Assembly: GCA_029238125.1 (NCBI GenBank)
Contig: JAQWGQ010000020.1
Coordinates: forward strand, 1-42,043
Direction: 5' to 3'
DNA length: 42,043 bases
DNA from: Flavobacteriaceae bacterium
GTDB lineage: Bacteria; Bacteroidota; Bacteroidia; Flavobacteriales; Flavobacteriaceae
The position numbers were made by a program, and so were the translations under genes. Position 1 is the first letter of the stretch. Every line of letters starts with the position of its first letter. The notes below the pieces were generated by a model. It was not told the DNA's origin and did not search any database. It saw nothing but the letters and a program-made list of their open reading frames with translations. Shown piece by piece: positions 24,810 through 33,039 of this stretch.

Positions 24810-24880
24810 ATCCCTTGGCAGCATGACCTGCCCAGGTTCAATGGGTGTAATCTCAGCCCGAAAGGGCACCCCTTTGAGAT
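24810..24880 (-). promoter_or_regulatory. TPP riboswitch (THI element)
   Basis: On the minus strand the conserved TPP aptamer segments appear in order: GGGGTGCC, a short P3 hairpin CCCTTTCGGG, CTGAGATTACACCC, GAACCTG, GGTCATGC and AAGGGA. The closing P1 helix can be formed by AUCUC with GGGAU. TPP binding normally lowers expression of thiamine synthesis or transport genes. It precedes the TonB receptor only, because the upstream DUF4301 gene ends at 24899. Confidence 0.95.
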
Positions 24881-24884
24881 GGGT

Positions 24885-24892
24885 CAAAGATA
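24885..24892 (-). promoter_or_regulatory. Promoter -7 box for the riboswitch-receptor transcript
   Basis: The minus strand reads TATCTTTG, an exact TAnnTTTG match. The predicted start falls at the first bases of the aptamer, so the receptor has its own transcription unit independent of the upstream operon. Confidence 0.6.
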
Positions 24893-24898
24893 ACAGAA

Positions 24899-26407
24899 TT
24901 AATTTTGATTTTGATGCGTTTTACGCAACAAATCATTGACTTCCTTTACCGGAGTAAACATGGTGGGTGGTATCGATACAAAAAGGGTATTCCAAAAGGC
25001 CATTGCCCCATTCCACAATCCTGGGTGCTCCATCGCTTTTATCGGCTTGCCATTCATGGTTTTGGAAATAACAAAATAGGTCGACGGGTCAACATATTTG
25101 TTCAGATCATACTTTTCTCCTTTATGGTTCATCAAGCTACAAACCAATTCGACAGGGTTAAAGTGTGTCCCCTGTTGAAAATGTGCAGCTTGTGATGAAT
25201 CGCTTACATCCACTTGGGCTTTTTCTACAATTTGTAAGTGTACACCTATCTGATCTTTTACCCAAAACGGGCCTCCGCCTGGCTCTCCACTATTGGGAAC
25301 CATTCCGCATACCCGCAGCGGACGGTTGAGTTGTTCAATTACCTTCTGTTTTCTCAATTCCATATCCTCTTCATGAATATGAAAATGAAAATGTTGATCC
25401 AAAAAATAAATCGCTTCGTCCAACACCCCATCGTCATCGATCGAGCGGAGAAGTCGAAAAACCTGTTGTTGCATTTCCAACAGATAGCCCGCCAGTGCAC
25501 GCTTATACATGCCAGACTCTTCATGCTGGGCTCGTGGAGCGACATTATCAATGTTATTGATAAAAACGATGTCCGCCTCTATTCGGTTGAGGTTTTGGAT
25601 TAATGACCCATGACCTGCTGCCCGAAAGAGCAATAGACCCTTATCATCTGTAAGTAAGCGACCATCTGAATCCATTACCAGGGAGTCTGTTGATGCCTCT
25701 TGTACTGAATAATCAACCTCAACCTTGCAATCATGAACGGTCTCAAGCTTCAGGCGAGTCTTCTGTATGTGTTGATCAAAAGCATTTTCATAGCCCGGTG
25801 TAACCGTGAAATGGTGAGCAAGACGGTCGTTGACAAGTGAGAATTGATTCGAATAGATCAACTGCTCTTCAATGGCGGTTTTTAGGGTTTTAGTGTATTT
25901 GTGGAAGGGCACAAATGCTTTGGGTTTGTTGGCGTAATGTTTTACGACATATGCGACAAAAGCTTGTAAAAAATCCGTTTCGTCAATCGGATGACTGTAT
26001 TTGTTTTCGATGTGCTCTCTTGCCATTTCGTAAAATGGAAAATGCTGTACTCTGTCTATAAAACGTTTCACTTTGGGGTTGTCTTGATGGGCATCAAGGG
26101 CGGTTTTAAAACCATGTTTGTCCTCCACGACAAGTGGAAATAAAAAATCAAACATACGCGTGGCCATCCCTGAAGCTGGAATAAACCGAATCACTCGACG
26201 GTTGACGATAGAATCATCATAAAACTTCACATAATGCTTCAGATCACGATCGCTAAACTCCGTTATGCCATCTCCCAAGGTTGCTGGTCGATGAATCTGG
26301 CAGTACGCAGATCGCTGATTGATATTGACAATCATTGCCCTAGCGTCAGGAATCGAAATCCCACGCGCTTTGAGTTGGTTGGTTTGGTGTTCTGAAAATT
26401 CAAACAT
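24899..26407 (-). CDS. DUF4301 protein with UDP-sugar-pyrophosphorylase-like motifs
   Basis: The 502-residue protein (ATG 26407) belongs to DUF4301. Seen by eye, its motifs line up with the UDPGP nucleotidyltransferase family. IPASGMATRM (~76-85) matches the LAGGxGTRL loop, and FRAAGHGSL (~261-269) matches PPGxGDL. VFINNIDNVAP (~281-291) matches the NVDN metal/sugar motif. LQIVEKAQV, GTHFNPVELV and the near C-terminal FTPVKEVNDLL (compare FLPVKTTxDLL) follow. A nucleotide transfer reaction is therefore likely, substrate unknown. It lies downstream of, and overlaps by 8 bp, a NadR-kinase-like gene in a thiamine-linked operon. The upstream in-frame start at 26479 is rejected because it runs deep into that gene. 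Confidence 0.88.
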   Translation of the reverse strand: MFEFSEHQTNQLKARGISIPDARAMIVNINQRSAYCQIHRPATLGDGITEFSDRDLKHYVKFYDDSIVNRRVIRFIPASGMATRMFDFLFPLVVEDKHGFKTALDAHQDNPKVKRFIDRVQHFPFYEMAREHIENKYSHPIDETDFLQAFVAYVVKHYANKPKAFVPFHKYTKTLKTAIEEQLIYSNQFSLVNDRLAHHFTVTPGYENAFDQHIQKTRLKLETVHDCKVEVDYSVQEASTDSLVMDSDGRLLTDDKGLLLFRAAGHGSLIQNLNRIEADIVFINNIDNVAPRAQHEESGMYKRALAGYLLEMQQQVFRLLRSIDDDGVLDEAIYFLDQHFHFHIHEEDMELRKQKVIEQLNRPLRVCGMVPNSGEPGGGPFWVKDQIGVHLQIVEKAQVDVSDSSQAAHFQQGTHFNPVELVCSLMNHKGEKYDLNKYVDPSTYFVISKTMNGKPIKAMEHPGLWNGAMAFWNTLFVSIPPTMFTPVKEVNDLLRKTHQNQN

Positions 26408-26966
26408 GAGCAAACTGGGATTGAATGGCGTGAATAGCAGATTGAAAACGATCTTCTCCCCGCCCTTGTATGAGCACATAAGGACGATGCAGTGATTGAA
26501 GTGCTTTTTTAAATTGCATTAGCATTTGATCCCTTTCGTCAGCTTTATCGCGTAGGTCGTCGGCAACCCAAGGAATATCAATGTCCAATAATAAATAGAG
26601 ATCATAGTGGTTGTTGACTGCAGAATGGTGTAAATCGGGGTCACAATAGCCATTGAAGTAAACCTCCGAATAAATTTTGGTGACAAGCAAATCGGTGTCA
26701 CAAAACAAGATCGTGTCGGTGTTGCTCGCTTTTTGATTTTCAAGTGCCATTTGCCCAGCTGCAATAATCGGTAAATCTTCTTTGGAACAAATTTCGTTCG
26801 TCTTATCCCATTTGTTTTGCAAGTATGTACGTGCGTACTCTGGCACCCAATCTGAAGTGAAATGGGACGCCAATTGTTTTGCAAGCGTCGTTTTTCCGGT
26901 TGATTCCGGACCAAACAAAACTACTTTCCTACAGTTGCAGGGTTTTTGTCCGAAATCTTTTTCCAT
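26400..26966 (-). CDS. NadR ribosylnicotinamide-kinase-like ATPase, possible thiamine kinase
   Basis: The 188-residue protein has the Walker A motif GPESTGKTT (19-27). WVPEYARTYL, a Walker B-like ILFCDTDLLVTKIYSE and DLYLLLDIDIPWVADDLRD follow, the pattern of the C-terminal kinase domain of NadR. The NadR adenylyltransferase and regulator domains are absent. In NAD salvage this fold phosphorylates nicotinamide riboside. Here the neighbours are a PnuC-family transporter, a thiamine-binding protein and a TPP riboswitch, so phosphorylation of thiamine to trap it in the cell is the better inference. It overlaps the transporter gene by 46 bp and DUF4301 by 8 bp. Confidence 0.85.
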   Translation of the reverse strand: MEKDFGQKPCNCRKVVLFGPESTGKTTLAKQLASHFTSDWVPEYARTYLQNKWDKTNEICSKEDLPIIAAGQMALENQKASNTDTILFCDTDLLVTKIYSEVYFNGYCDPDLHHSAVNNHYDLYLLLDIDIPWVADDLRDKADERDQMLMQFKKALQSLHRPYVLIQGRGEDRFQSAIHAIQSQFAHV

Positions 26967-27559
26967 TCAAGATAGCCATAGATGGCAATAAAAGTGAAAA
27001 TTAAGTACTGTAAGCTTGTAAAGCTAAATCCTTTAATCAGATACAAAGGTACAGAAATGACATCGCCAACAATCCAAAAAATCCAATTTTCTATTTTGCG
27101 CCGAGCCATCAGCCACATTCCCGAAAAAAAGATCGCTGTTGTCAGCGTATCAATCACTGCCGTAGATGAATTCCAAAGCCCAAACCATTGATAAACGCCG
27201 TAGACAAACCCCAAACTCCCAACAAAAAGCAGAAGAAGATATCGCCATTCTTGCTGGTTAACTCTCGAGATTGGAGTCGCATGTTCTTGATCATTGACGC
27301 GCGTCCAAATCACCCAACCATAGACTGACATTCCAAAATAATATGCATTGATCAGCATGTCACCGACCAAGCCCCACTTGAGCAAGAGATAAACAAAGAT
27401 TGAAGTTGAAATCATTCCTGTTGGAAAGACTCCAATATGATTTTTTTTGGCAAGCCAAACACTCAACAAGCCAAAAACAACACCCGTAATCTCTAGGGTG
27501 ATATCAAGAGGTTCATAAGTCGCGTATTGCGCAAAAAGGGATTCAAAAATCGGAGACAT
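26921..27559 (-). CDS. pnuT: PnuC-family transporter, predicted thiamine transporter PnuT
   Basis: The ~212-residue protein (ATG 27559) has seven predicted transmembrane helices and the PnuC signatures. These are LEITGVVFGLLSVWLAKKN, NAYYFGMSVYGWVIW, IDTLTTAIFFSGMWLMARRKIENWIFWIVGDVISVPLYLIKG and QYLIFTFIAIYGYLEW. PnuC proteins move vitamin precursors by facilitated diffusion coupled to phosphorylation inside. The family includes nicotinamide riboside (PnuC) and thiamine (PnuT) types that are hard to separate by eye; the thiamine context decides here. It overlaps the preceding gene by 17 bp. An upstream start at 27619 would extend deep into that gene. Confidence 0.9.
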   Translation of the reverse strand: MSPIFESLFAQYATYEPLDITLEITGVVFGLLSVWLAKKNHIGVFPTGMISTSIFVYLLLKWGLVGDMLINAYYFGMSVYGWVIWTRVNDQEHATPISRVNQQEWRYLLLLFVGSLGFVYGVYQWFGLWNSSTAVIDTLTTAIFFSGMWLMARRKIENWIFWIVGDVISVPLYLIKGFSFTSLQYLIFTFIAIYGYLEWKKISDKNPATVGK

Positions 27560-27803
27560 ATTCACTGCGGTCAGCGTTATAAATTTTAAGATGCATAATT
27601 CCTTTTTCGTCTTCGCCAAGGGCTGTTTTGATGGTCTTCGTCAAAAATGGCATTAGGGCATCGAAAGGACCGTACAATTGAGTGCTCAGCGGGGTTTCTG
27701 AAATTGTAAACCCACCACTGCGCAAGTCCGAAATAAAGTTTTTGATCCGATCTCTGTATTGATTGTGTAATGGCGTAAATGTAAGCTCTACAGAAATATT
27801 CAT
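27543..27803 (-). CDS. Thiamine-binding protein (YkoF/MTH1187-like domain)
   Basis: The 86-residue protein [20 protein letters not shown] with LSTQLYGPFDALMPFL and MHLKIYNADRS has the ferredoxin-like fold pattern of the thiamine-binding (former DUF77) family. It lacks a signal peptide and so is cytoplasmic. Members bind thiamine or hydroxymethylpyrimidine. The ATG overlaps the PPTase stop by 4 bp, and the transporter gene overlaps its end by 17 bp, so the three genes are translationally linked. It supports the thiamine assignment of the transporter. Confidence 0.85.
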   Translation of the reverse strand: MNISVELTFTPLHNQYRDRIKNFISDLRSGGFTISETPLSTQLYGPFDALMPFLTKTIKTALGEDEKGIMHLKIYNADRSEYVSDF

Positions 27804-28405
27804 ACATGGTTTTTAATGGTTACGGCACAACTATGTCCTTGCCATGCATAGCGGAAAAGATCATAGGTTTGGGCTTTATAAACAGCGATCTCCTTTTTCG
27901 GGGTTGTCAGGTCGACAAAGATATCCTTGCTAAATCGAATTCCAGGTATAGAAATGGCTTTATACATGGATTCTTTTGCACACCACAGGTCGGTTAGATC
28001 TGCGATGGTTTGTTGAGGAGCTCGATCAGCAGGGTTGACAAACTTTTTTGCGACACGCATGACTTTGGTTCGATGGCGTTCTACGTCCACCCCTATCGGG
28101 GCCTGACCAATGGCTACCGCAGCAAAGTCCCTGGTATGACTAAACGATATGTGGGGACCATGCTCAAGGTAGGGTTTCCCTTCATTGGTGTATCGAATTT
28201 GATCGAGAGAAAGACCAGCAGCTTCAACTAAAGAGCGAACAGCCAAAAATCCTTTACGTTGATTGCTAAGAGACATCGCTTGGAGACGTTGATTACAATG
28301 CGGTGTTAAGGATACGTTTTTGGTCAAACTCTGTTCATCCTCAGTAATATGCCAAACCCAGAGCTTCGCAATAGAATTCACTTGATGGTGTTTGTAAATG
28401 GGCAT
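27800..28405 (-). CDS. 4'-phosphopantetheinyl transferase superfamily protein
   Basis: The 201-residue protein (ATG 28405) has [16 protein letters not shown], the Mg-binding GVDVE (105-109) and [11 protein letters not shown] (141-151), the Sfp-type PPTase motifs. It transfers phosphopantetheine from CoA to a carrier protein Ser. It is the first gene of the operon with the thiamine genes, coupled by an ATGA overlap, though no functional link is obvious. Divergence from ahcY occurs with overlapping promoters. No separate AcpS is in the window. Confidence 0.93.
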   Translation of the reverse strand: MPIYKHHQVNSIAKLWVWHITEDEQSLTKNVSLTPHCNQRLQAMSLSNQRKGFLAVRSLVEAAGLSLDQIRYTNEGKPYLEHGPHISFSHTRDFAAVAIGQAPIGVDVERHRTKVMRVAKKFVNPADRAPQQTIADLTDLWCAKESMYKAISIPGIRFSKDIFVDLTTPKKEIAVYKAQTYDLFRYAWQGHSCAVTIKNHV

Positions 28406-28422
28406 GGAATACCGTAATTTTG
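28391..28422 (+). promoter_or_regulatory. ahcY promoter (-33 TTTG and -7 TAATTTTG)
   Basis: TTTG at 28391-28394 and TAATTTTG at 28415-28422 are separated by 20 bp, a full Bacteroidota promoter. It overlaps the start of the PPTase gene on the other strand. Confidence 0.65.
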
Positions 28423-28441
28423 TCAGCAAATTGCTAAGATT

Positions 28442-28449
28442 CAAATATA
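28442..28449 (-). promoter_or_regulatory. Promoter -7 box for the PPTase-thiamine operon
   Basis: The minus strand reads TATATTTG. The predicted transcript start near 28435 gives a ~30-nt leader and collides with the divergent ahcY promoter. Confidence 0.55.
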
Positions 28450-28454
28450 CAACT

Positions 28455-29771
28455 ATGGCTACTAAAACTACATCTTATGTTCCATATAAGGTCAAAGACA
28501 TTGCTTTGGCAGAATGGGGACGTAAAGAAATTGAACTTGCCGAAGCAGAAATGCCAGGCCTTATGGCTCTTCGAGAAGAGTATGGAGAAGCACAACCCCT
28601 AAAGGGTTCGCGTATTGCAGGGTGTTTACACATGACCATTCAAACAGCGGTTCTTATCGAAACCCTAACAGCACTTGGTGCAGAAGTTACGTGGAGCTCT
28701 TGTAATATTTTCTCAACACAGGATCACGCTGCCGCTGCCATTGCTGCTGCTGGTATTCCCGTATATGCGTGGAAAGGAATGAATGAGGAAGAATTTAACT
28801 GGTGTATCGAACAAACGATATTTTTTGGTGAAGATCGTAAACCTTTAAACTTAATTTTGGATGATGGTGGTGATCTGACCAATATGATTCTTGATGAATT
28901 CCCAGAACTAGCTTCTAGCATTAAAGGGTTGTCAGAAGAAACCACTACGGGTGTTCATCGCTTGTATGAACGCATGCAAAACGGAACATTGCCCTTACCT
29001 GCTATCAACGTCAACGACTCGGTAACCAAATCGAAGTTTGACAACAAATATGGCTGTAAAGAATCTGCTGTTGATGCGGTGCGTCGTGCTACCGATATCA
29101 TGCTCGCTGGAAAGCGTGTTGTTGTTGCTGGATACGGAGATGTTGGCAAAGGAACTGTTGCATCATTTCAAGGGGCAGGTGCGATTGTTACCGTAACAGA
29201 AATCGATCCAATTTGTGCACTTCAAGCGTCTATGGACGGATTTGAAGTGAAAAAACTTGAAACGGTGATTGGCAATGCCGATATCATTGTTACTGCAACT
29301 GGAAATAAAGATATTGTAACGGAACGCCACTTCCGTGCGATGAAAGACAAAGCAATTGTTTGTAATATCGGACACTTTGACAATGAAATCGATATGTCGT
29401 GGCTCAACAAAAACTACGGAAATAGCAAAATAGAAATCAAACCACAAGTAGACAAATACACCATAGAAGGCAAAGACATTATTGTACTTGCCGAAGGGCG
29501 ATTGGTGAATTTGGGTTGTGCTACAGGACACCCAAGTTTTGTGATGAGCAACTCCTTTACCAACCAAACCCTTGCGCAGATTGAGTTGTGGAAACACAGT
29601 GACCGTTATGAAAACAAAGTCTACATGCTTCCTAAGCACTTGGATGAAAAAGTAGCGCGTTTGCATCTCGATAAGCTGGGTGTTGAACTCGAAGAGTTAG
29701 ACCAAGACCAAGCGGATTATATCAGCGTTCCTGTTGCAGGGCCGTATAAGCCAGAATACTATCGCTACTAA
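28455..29771 (+). CDS. ahcY: Adenosylhomocysteinase
   Basis: The 438-residue protein has [39 protein letters not shown], the [15 protein letters not shown] motif, [18 protein letters not shown], the NAD-binding [18 protein letters not shown], and the C-terminal [10 protein letters not shown]. It hydrolyses S-adenosylhomocysteine to adenosine and homocysteine and keeps methylation reactions running. ATG 28455 fits the family start; a longer frame from 28398 begins upstream of the promoter box. A strong terminator follows. Confidence 0.98.
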   Translation: MATKTTSYVPYKVKDIALAEWGRKEIELAEAEMPGLMALREEYGEAQPLKGSRIAGCLHMTIQTAVLIETLTALGAEVTWSSCNIFSTQDHAAAAIAAAGIPVYAWKGMNEEEFNWCIEQTIFFGEDRKPLNLILDDGGDLTNMILDEFPELASSIKGLSEETTTGVHRLYERMQNGTLPLPAINVNDSVTKSKFDNKYGCKESAVDAVRRATDIMLAGKRVVVAGYGDVGKGTVASFQGAGAIVTVTEIDPICALQASMDGFEVKKLETVIGNADIIVTATGNKDIVTERHFRAMKDKAIVCNIGHFDNEIDMSWLNKNYGNSKIEIKPQVDKYTIEGKDIIVLAEGRLVNLGCATGHPSFVMSNSFTNQTLAQIELWKHSDRYENKVYMLPKHLDEKVARLHLDKLGVELEELDQDQADYISVPVAGPYKPEYYRY

Positions 29772-29796
29772 GCAGTTACTCTGATTTAGAATCACT

Positions 29797-29824
29797 AAAC
29801 CGAGGCATATGCCTCGGTTTTTTT
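29797..29824 (+). terminator. Rho-independent terminator of ahcY
   Basis: A 10-bp stem AAACCGAGGC/GCCTCGGTTT with an ATAT loop is followed by a run of T. Confidence 0.95.
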
Positions 29825-29832
29825 AATTCGTA

Positions 29833-29840
29833 TATATTTG
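29833..29840 (+). promoter_or_regulatory. Promoter -7 box for the S9 peptidase gene
   Basis: TATATTTG lies just after the ahcY terminator and 26 nt before the ATG; its -33 region would lie in the terminator T-run. Confidence 0.5.
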
Positions 29841-29866
29841 TAATTGATACCATAAATTTAAAATCA

Positions 29867-32128
29867 ATGAACAAACCGATTTTTTTTCTATTTCTTATGA
29901 CAATTTCTTTTGGTAATGCACAAAACGTAGTGGGTGACTGGATTGGTAATTTTACAGCATCTGGTCAGGAAATCCCAATAGTTTTGCACCTATCCGAAAC
30001 TGACAATTCAATCGAAGCGACAATAGATTTCCCCACTCAAGGGGCTAGCGATATTCCTGCTGATAAAGTAAGTTTGAATGAAAGAGAACTAGATTTAACG
30101 CTAATGCAGGGTCAGGTTTCGCTTAAAGCGCAAGTTGATGGTGATTCGATGACTGGTGTCTTTTCCCAAGGAGGCCTTGAATTTCCACTTACGCTATCGC
30201 GAGGTGAATTGCAAAAACCAGGAAACACCTCCTTACCAAGCTCAGATGAGGAGTTAAACGAATTAGCAGAAAAAGAAGTTGATAATTACACATACAGTGT
30301 GTCAGATTATTTCGCCAAACCTGCTTCTTCATCTTTCCAATTATCTCCCAACGGAACATATTTGAGTTATCGTGAAAAAGACGATAATTTAAAAAACCAT
30401 GTCTATGTAAAAAATATTGAAACTAATGAAGTAAAACGCGTGATTACTGAGGACGAAGAGTTGGTTCGTGGTTATGGATGGGCGAATGATTCCCGATTAA
30501 TTTATGTTATGGATAAGGGCGGTAATGAAGACTATCACCTCTTTGCAGTAAATGTTGATGGTTCTAATCAAAAAGAGCTCACGCCATACGCTGGAGTAAG
30601 AGTTGAGATTTTAGCCTTGCTCAAGGATGATAAAGACCACATGATTATCTCAATGAATAAAAATAACCCTCAAGTGTTTGACCCCTATAAAATCAACATC
30701 GTTAGTGGAGAAATTGAGCAACTCTACGAAAATACCGATCTTACTAATCCTATTATGGGATATGAATTTGATAAAGATGGTCATTTGCGAGGGTTTTCTA
30801 GACTTAAAAATGGAATCAACACAGAGCTTTATTACGCTGTAAATCCTGGGGATTTTCAGTTAATGAAAACCACCAAATGGGATGATACTTTTTCCATACT
30901 AAATTTCAACTATGCGTCAAATAATCCACATGAAGCCTACGTACTCTCCAACTTGGAGTCAGATAAATCTAAAATTTACCTTTACGATTTAGCAAAGGAT
31001 CAATCCATTAAGGAATTGTTTAGCAACAAAAATTATGATGTTTCAGGAATGGATATCTCCCGAAACAGAAATTGGGAGCTTGACTATTTTAGTTATGAAG
31101 GTGAAAAATATGAAATTGTTCCTGTCAGCAAATACTACAAAAAACTACATGCAAAGTTAAAGAAAGAGTTCCCAGATTATGTTTTTTACCTATCTGATCA
31201 TACAGACGATGAAAGTCGATATCTTATCTATGTAAGCAGTGATAAGCTGTATGGCAAATATTATTCTTATGATGTAAATAAAGATGAAATCAAGTTATTG
31301 TTTGATTTAATGCCTCAGCTAAAAGAGGATGATATGGCTGAGATGCGTCCGATTTCTTTCCAAAGCAGAGATGGTGTGTCGATTCATGGATATATCACAT
31401 TGCCAAAACAAGCTCTTAACGGAAAAAAAGTGCCAGTAATTGTCAACCCACATGGTGGCCCTCAAGGAATTCGAGATTCATGGGGGTTTAATCCCGAAGC
31501 ACAGCTTTTTGCAAGTCGCGGATATGCTACGTTACAAGTAAATTTTAGAATAAGTGGTGGTTATGGCAAATCTTTTTTTCAAAGTGGTTTTAAACAAATA
31601 GGTCGTAAGGTAATGGACGATATGGAAGACGGTTTGCAGTATGTTATCCAGCAAGGTTGGGTAGACAAAAACAAAGCTGCCATTTATGGAGGTAGTCATG
31701 GAGGCTATGCTGTTTTGCGAGGACTTACAAAAACTCCAGGTTTATATGCTTGTGGTGTAGATTATGTTGGTGTTTCAAACTTATTTACTTTCATGGAAAC
31801 AATACCACCTTATTGGGCGCCATATCTTTCGATACTAAAGGCCATTTGGTACGATCCAGAAGTTGCCGAAGAAAAGCAAATCATGGAAGAAGTATCCCCT
31901 ATTTTCCACATTGATAAAATACGCAACCCTCTTTTTGTTGTTCAAGGAGCAAATGATCCTAGAGTTAACATCGATGAAAGTGATCAAATTGTAGAGGCCT
32001 TACGAAGTAAAGGAGTTGATGTCCCCTATATGGTAAAATATGATGAGGGGCATGGGTTTAGTAAGGAAGAAAATCGCATGCATCTCTATGAAGTTATGAT
32101 GGGGTTCTTTGCCACTCATTTAAAGTAA
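29867..32128 (+). CDS. Secreted S9 family prolyl oligopeptidase with an extra N-terminal domain
   Basis: The 753-residue protein has a signal peptide (MNKPIFFLFLMTISFGNAQ). A ~90-residue strand-rich domain (~20-110: VVGDWIGNFTASGQEIPIVLHL, MTGVFSQGGLEFPLTLSR) of the kind found before some secreted alpha/beta hydrolases follows. Next come a beta-propeller region (~140-480) and the catalytic hydrolase domain. The triad is Ser610 (GGSHGG), Asp697 (NDPRVN) and His729 (EGHGF), with VNPHGGPQG for the oxyanion region. It should cleave peptides in the periplasm or outside. The codons look more A+T rich than neighbouring genes. Terminators flank it on both sides, so it is monocistronic. Confidence 0.93.
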   Translation: MNKPIFFLFLMTISFGNAQNVVGDWIGNFTASGQEIPIVLHLSETDNSIEATIDFPTQGASDIPADKVSLNERELDLTLMQGQVSLKAQVDGDSMTGVFSQGGLEFPLTLSRGELQKPGNTSLPSSDEELNELAEKEVDNYTYSVSDYFAKPASSSFQLSPNGTYLSYREKDDNLKNHVYVKNIETNEVKRVITEDEELVRGYGWANDSRLIYVMDKGGNEDYHLFAVNVDGSNQKELTPYAGVRVEILALLKDDKDHMIISMNKNNPQVFDPYKINIVSGEIEQLYENTDLTNPIMGYEFDKDGHLRGFSRLKNGINTELYYAVNPGDFQLMKTTKWDDTFSILNFNYASNNPHEAYVLSNLESDKSKIYLYDLAKDQSIKELFSNKNYDVSGMDISRNRNWELDYFSYEGEKYEIVPVSKYYKKLHAKLKKEFPDYVFYLSDHTDDESRYLIYVSSDKLYGKYYSYDVNKDEIKLLFDLMPQLKEDDMAEMRPISFQSRDGVSIHGYITLPKQALNGKKVPVIVNPHGGPQGIRDSWGFNPEAQLFASRGYATLQVNFRISGGYGKSFFQSGFKQIGRKVMDDMEDGLQYVIQQGWVDKNKAAIYGGSHGGYAVLRGLTKTPGLYACGVDYVGVSNLFTFMETIPPYWAPYLSILKAIWYDPEVAEEKQIMEEVSPIFHIDKIRNPLFVVQGANDPRVNIDESDQIVEALRSKGVDVPYMVKYDEGHGFSKEENRMHLYEVMMGFFATHLK

Positions 32129-32142
32129 TAAATCGAGTCACA

Positions 32143-32174
32143 AAAAAAAACCCTGATAAATTATCAGGGTTTTT
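32143..32174. terminator. Bidirectional terminator between the S9 peptidase and rpmA
   Basis: AAAACCCTGATAA and TTATCAGGGTTTT form a long stem with A-run before and T-run after. It can end transcription of the S9 gene on the plus strand and of rplU-rpmA on the minus strand. Confidence 0.9.
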
Positions 32175-32193
32175 AAAATAAAAATATTGTTAA

Positions 32194-32448
32194 CTACTCC
32201 TGCTCAACAGAGACGTATGATCGATTGTTTTTCTTTTTGGTAAAAACAACTGTACCATCTACTCTTGCATGAAGGGTGTGATCTTTACCAATATATACAT
32301 TCTCGCCTGGGTGATGCTGTGTACCGCGTTGACGAACAATGATATTACCAGCGATGGCGGGCTGACCACCAAAAATCTTTACGCCCAATCGTTTCGATTC
32401 GGATTCTCTTCCGTTTTTCGAGCTACCTACTCCTTTTTTGTGTGCCAT
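32194..32448 (-). CDS. rpmA: 50S ribosomal protein bL27
   Basis: The 84-residue protein starts [20 protein letters not shown] and has [22 protein letters not shown] and [14 protein letters not shown]. It lies near the peptidyl transferase centre. The start lacks the cleavable extension seen in Firmicutes. It follows rplU by 8 nt, the usual bL21-bL27 pair. Confidence 0.98.
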   Translation of the reverse strand: MAHKKGVGSSKNGRESESKRLGVKIFGGQPAIAGNIIVRQRGTQHHPGENVYIGKDHTLHARVDGTVVFTKKKNNRSYVSVEQE

Positions 32449-32456
32449 GGTAAATT

Positions 32457-33002
32457 TTATTTAGCGGATAAAGCCGCAATTAATTCTCCTTTTTTCAAAC
32501 TCGTATATCCTGAAACACCTGCATCCTTTGCCATTACTTTGAGCTCAGCAACTGTCTTGCTACTCAAATCTGCGCTTGGCTTTGCAGCGGCTTTTTTCGG
32601 AGCTGCTTTAACAGTTTCCTTTTTTGCAGCGGGTTTGGCTTTTACGGCTTCTTTTTCAGCTTTGGCAGCAGGTGCTGCTTTCTTTTTTGCTGAAGTCCCG
32701 ATGGATTCGATTAGGATTTCGGTTAGAGACTGACGGTGTCCATTTTTGACACGATATCCTTTACGTCGTTTTTTCTTAAATACGATGACCTTGTCATCCT
32801 TTAAGTGTTTGACCACTTTTGCTTCTACAGAAGCATTGGCGATAGCAGGGGCGCCTACAGTGACTTTCATACCGTCGTCCAACAACAATACCTGGTCAAA
32901 GGATACCTTTGACCCTGTTTTGGCGTCCAAACGATGCACGTACACTTTTTGGTCTTTCGCAACTTTAAATTGCTGCCCGGCTATATCTACGATTGCATAC
33001 AT
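32457..33002 (-). CDS. rplU: 50S ribosomal protein bL21 with C-terminal extension
   Basis: Residues ~1-104 are bL21 ([56 protein letters not shown]). A ~40-residue Lys/Ala/Pro-rich linker and a small helical domain at 146-181 ([29 protein letters not shown]) follow, resembling SAP or Rho-N type helix-extended-loop-helix folds. Standard bL21 is about 103 residues, so 75 residues are extra. Such tails occur in other Bacteroidota; their role is unknown, possibly RNA binding at the ribosome surface. Confidence 0.96.
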   Translation of the reverse strand: MYAIVDIAGQQFKVAKDQKVYVHRLDAKTGSKVSFDQVLLLDDGMKVTVGAPAIANASVEAKVVKHLKDDKVIVFKKKRRKGYRVKNGHRQSLTEILIESIGTSAKKKAAPAAKAEKEAVKAKPAAKKETVKAAPKKAAAKPSADLSSKTVAELKVMAKDAGVSGYTSLKKGELIAALSAK

Positions 33003-33031
33003 TCCTTTATGGTTTTGCTTTTAAGCGGCTG

Positions 33032-33039
33032 CAAATATA
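33032..33039 (-). promoter_or_regulatory. Promoter -7 box for rplU-rpmA
   Basis: The minus strand reads TATATTTG, matching TAnnTTTG, 29 nt before the rplU ATG. Confidence 0.55.

Noticed and set aside
26921-27559. Nicotinamide riboside (NMN) transporter PnuC as the primary call
   Set aside because: The family fits, but the neighbouring thiamine-binding protein and the TPP riboswitch favour the thiamine-specific PnuT type.
29163-29666. Long open frame antisense to ahcY (minus strand, 167 codons)
   Set aside because: It lies wholly inside a strongly conserved gene, has no recognisable protein features, and reflects the codon bias of ahcY.
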